64,000 nucleotides of DNA, taken from the NCBI RefSeq assembly GCF_902499125.1, contig NZ_CABVPX010000036.1:1-64000 (forward strand), written 5' to 3'. Both the position numbers and the translations under genes were made by a program. Source of the DNA: Burkholderia arboris (GTDB lineage Bacteria > Pseudomonadota > Gammaproteobacteria > Burkholderiales > Burkholderiaceae). The notes beneath the pieces were generated by a model that was not told the DNA's origin, searched no databases, and saw nothing but the letters and a program-made list of their open reading frames with translations. Below, piece after piece: positions 63,406 to 64,000 of this stretch (positions within the stretch are counted from its first letter, which is position 1; every line of letters starts with the position of its first letter).

Positions 63406-64000
63406 TCAGGCTGCCTCGCGCGCCAGCGCACGCCGCGCAGCCGGCCGTTCGGCCTCGCGCTGCGCATGGGCTGTCCACGCCGCATGCTGCGTCATGTCGA
63501 GCCCGATCGCGGCGCCCCAGCGGTACAGCACGAGCAGGAACGGATCGACGATCGAATGCGCGCCCGGTTCGGCCCACGTGCGGCCATCGGCGAGCGCGGC
63601 TTCGATCGTCGCGTTCGCGGCTTCGATCGTGTTGCGCCCGTGCGCGCTGATCGCACCGTGCAGCGCCGGATCGTCGATGAAGCGGCCCGGCCGCCACAGC
63701 GTGCCGTAGCCGACGCCATGCACCCAGCCGACCAGCCAGGCGAGCCATTCGTGGCACCGCGCCTCGCGCAGCGGATCGGCGAGCGGCAGCAATTGCGCAT
63801 CCGGATGGCGGCGCGCGAGATACGTGAGGATCGCCGGCGTTTCGGTCAGCGCGCGCGGCTCGCCCGGAATCGCGAGCACGGGCACGCGCGCCTTCGCGTT
63901 GATCGCGAGATAGCGCGCGTCGAGATTCTGCTGCTTCTGCACCGAGACGATCTCGACGTCGAACGGCGCGCCGGTTTCCTCCAGCGCGATGTGGGCGGCA
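63406..64000 (-). CDS. Glutathione S-transferase, N-terminus cut by window edge
   Basis: Frame open to the window end; ~197 residues visible. The stretch AAHIALEETGAPFDVEIVSVQKQQ is the thioredoxin-fold start after the missing ~12 residues, then NAKARVPVLAI and TETPAILTYLARRHP (glutathione site), then the helical domain with an SIVDPFLLVLYRWG segment. A GTG inside the frame (63942) could mimic a start but the upstream codons clearly continue the GST fold. Confidence 0.9.
   Translation of the reverse strand, partial: AAHIALEETGAPFDVEIVSVQKQQNLDARYLAINAKARVPVLAIPGEPRALTETPAILTYLARRHPDAQLLPLADPLREARCHEWLAWLVGWVHGVGYGTLWRPGRFIDDPALHGAISAHGRNTIEAANATIEAALADGRTWAEPGAHSIVDPFLLVLYRWGAAIGLDMTQHAAWTAHAQREAERPAARRALAREAA

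Overview
The window looks like chromosome 1 of a Burkholderia of the cepacia complex type. It is very GC-rich with strong GC3 bias. It carries a KirBac1.1-like channel, a PhaM granule protein, a split MetH, a DUF3567 protein and a birA-coaX pair, all typical of Burkholderiaceae. Species cannot be fixed from sequence alone. I see no rRNA, tRNA, CRISPR array, prophage or intact insertion sequence. Most of the window is ordinary core genome packed with genes on both strands.

Layout. 1-4.1 kb: end of a Sel1 protein, a small exported protein, birA-coaX (ATGA overlap), a short membrane protein and hldE2/rfaE2. 4.1-10.5 kb: a ferritin-fold desaturase-like protein, a patatin, PhaM, an atypical crotonase and an FAH-family hydrolase divergent from an IclR regulator. 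10.6-23.3 kb: DUF3108 and DUF3567 proteins, metH in two genes, DUF1840, argS-SPOR-dsbA-SDR and a peptide ABC-transporter binding protein. 23.5-31.8 kb: ABC-F ATPase, MBL hydrolase, aceK, carbonic anhydrase, an SDR, a YchJ-type protein and an alpha/beta hydrolase. 32.3-36.7 kb: the biotin operon bioA-bioF-bioD-bioB, closed by a strong terminator. 36.7-43.8 kb: a LysR regulator divergent from a pxpA / BCCP / biotin carboxylase / pxpB / pxpC / NCS1 permease cluster. This is a putative biotin-dependent lactam- or amide-hydrolysing system lying next to the biotin genes. 43.9-53.7 kb: a SUFU-domain protein, cutC, two small membrane proteins, an EAL protein, a Na+/H+ antiporter and a 1190-residue indolepyruvate oxidoreductase. 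55.4-64 kb: hexapeptide acetyltransferase, GST, KirBac, sulfate-binding protein, DapA-family enzyme, a decayed VapC-like PIN gene, LysR/MFS divergent pair and a truncated GST.

The outstanding feature is non-coding. Between the oxidoreductase and the acetyltransferase (about 54.03-55.37 kb) lies a degenerate tandem array. Ten well-preserved and about five decayed copies of a 53-54 bp core recur mostly every 87-90 bp. Each intact core holds two CACA-ending motifs at an almost invariant distance (30 bp, or 29 bp in one subtype). The second motif differs by one or two bases from a DnaA box. The steps between units (67, 78, 89) differ by about 11 bp, near one helical turn. The array is conserved as DNA and not as protein. 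Its role is unknown; a DnaA-binding or other protein-binding array is the leading hypothesis.
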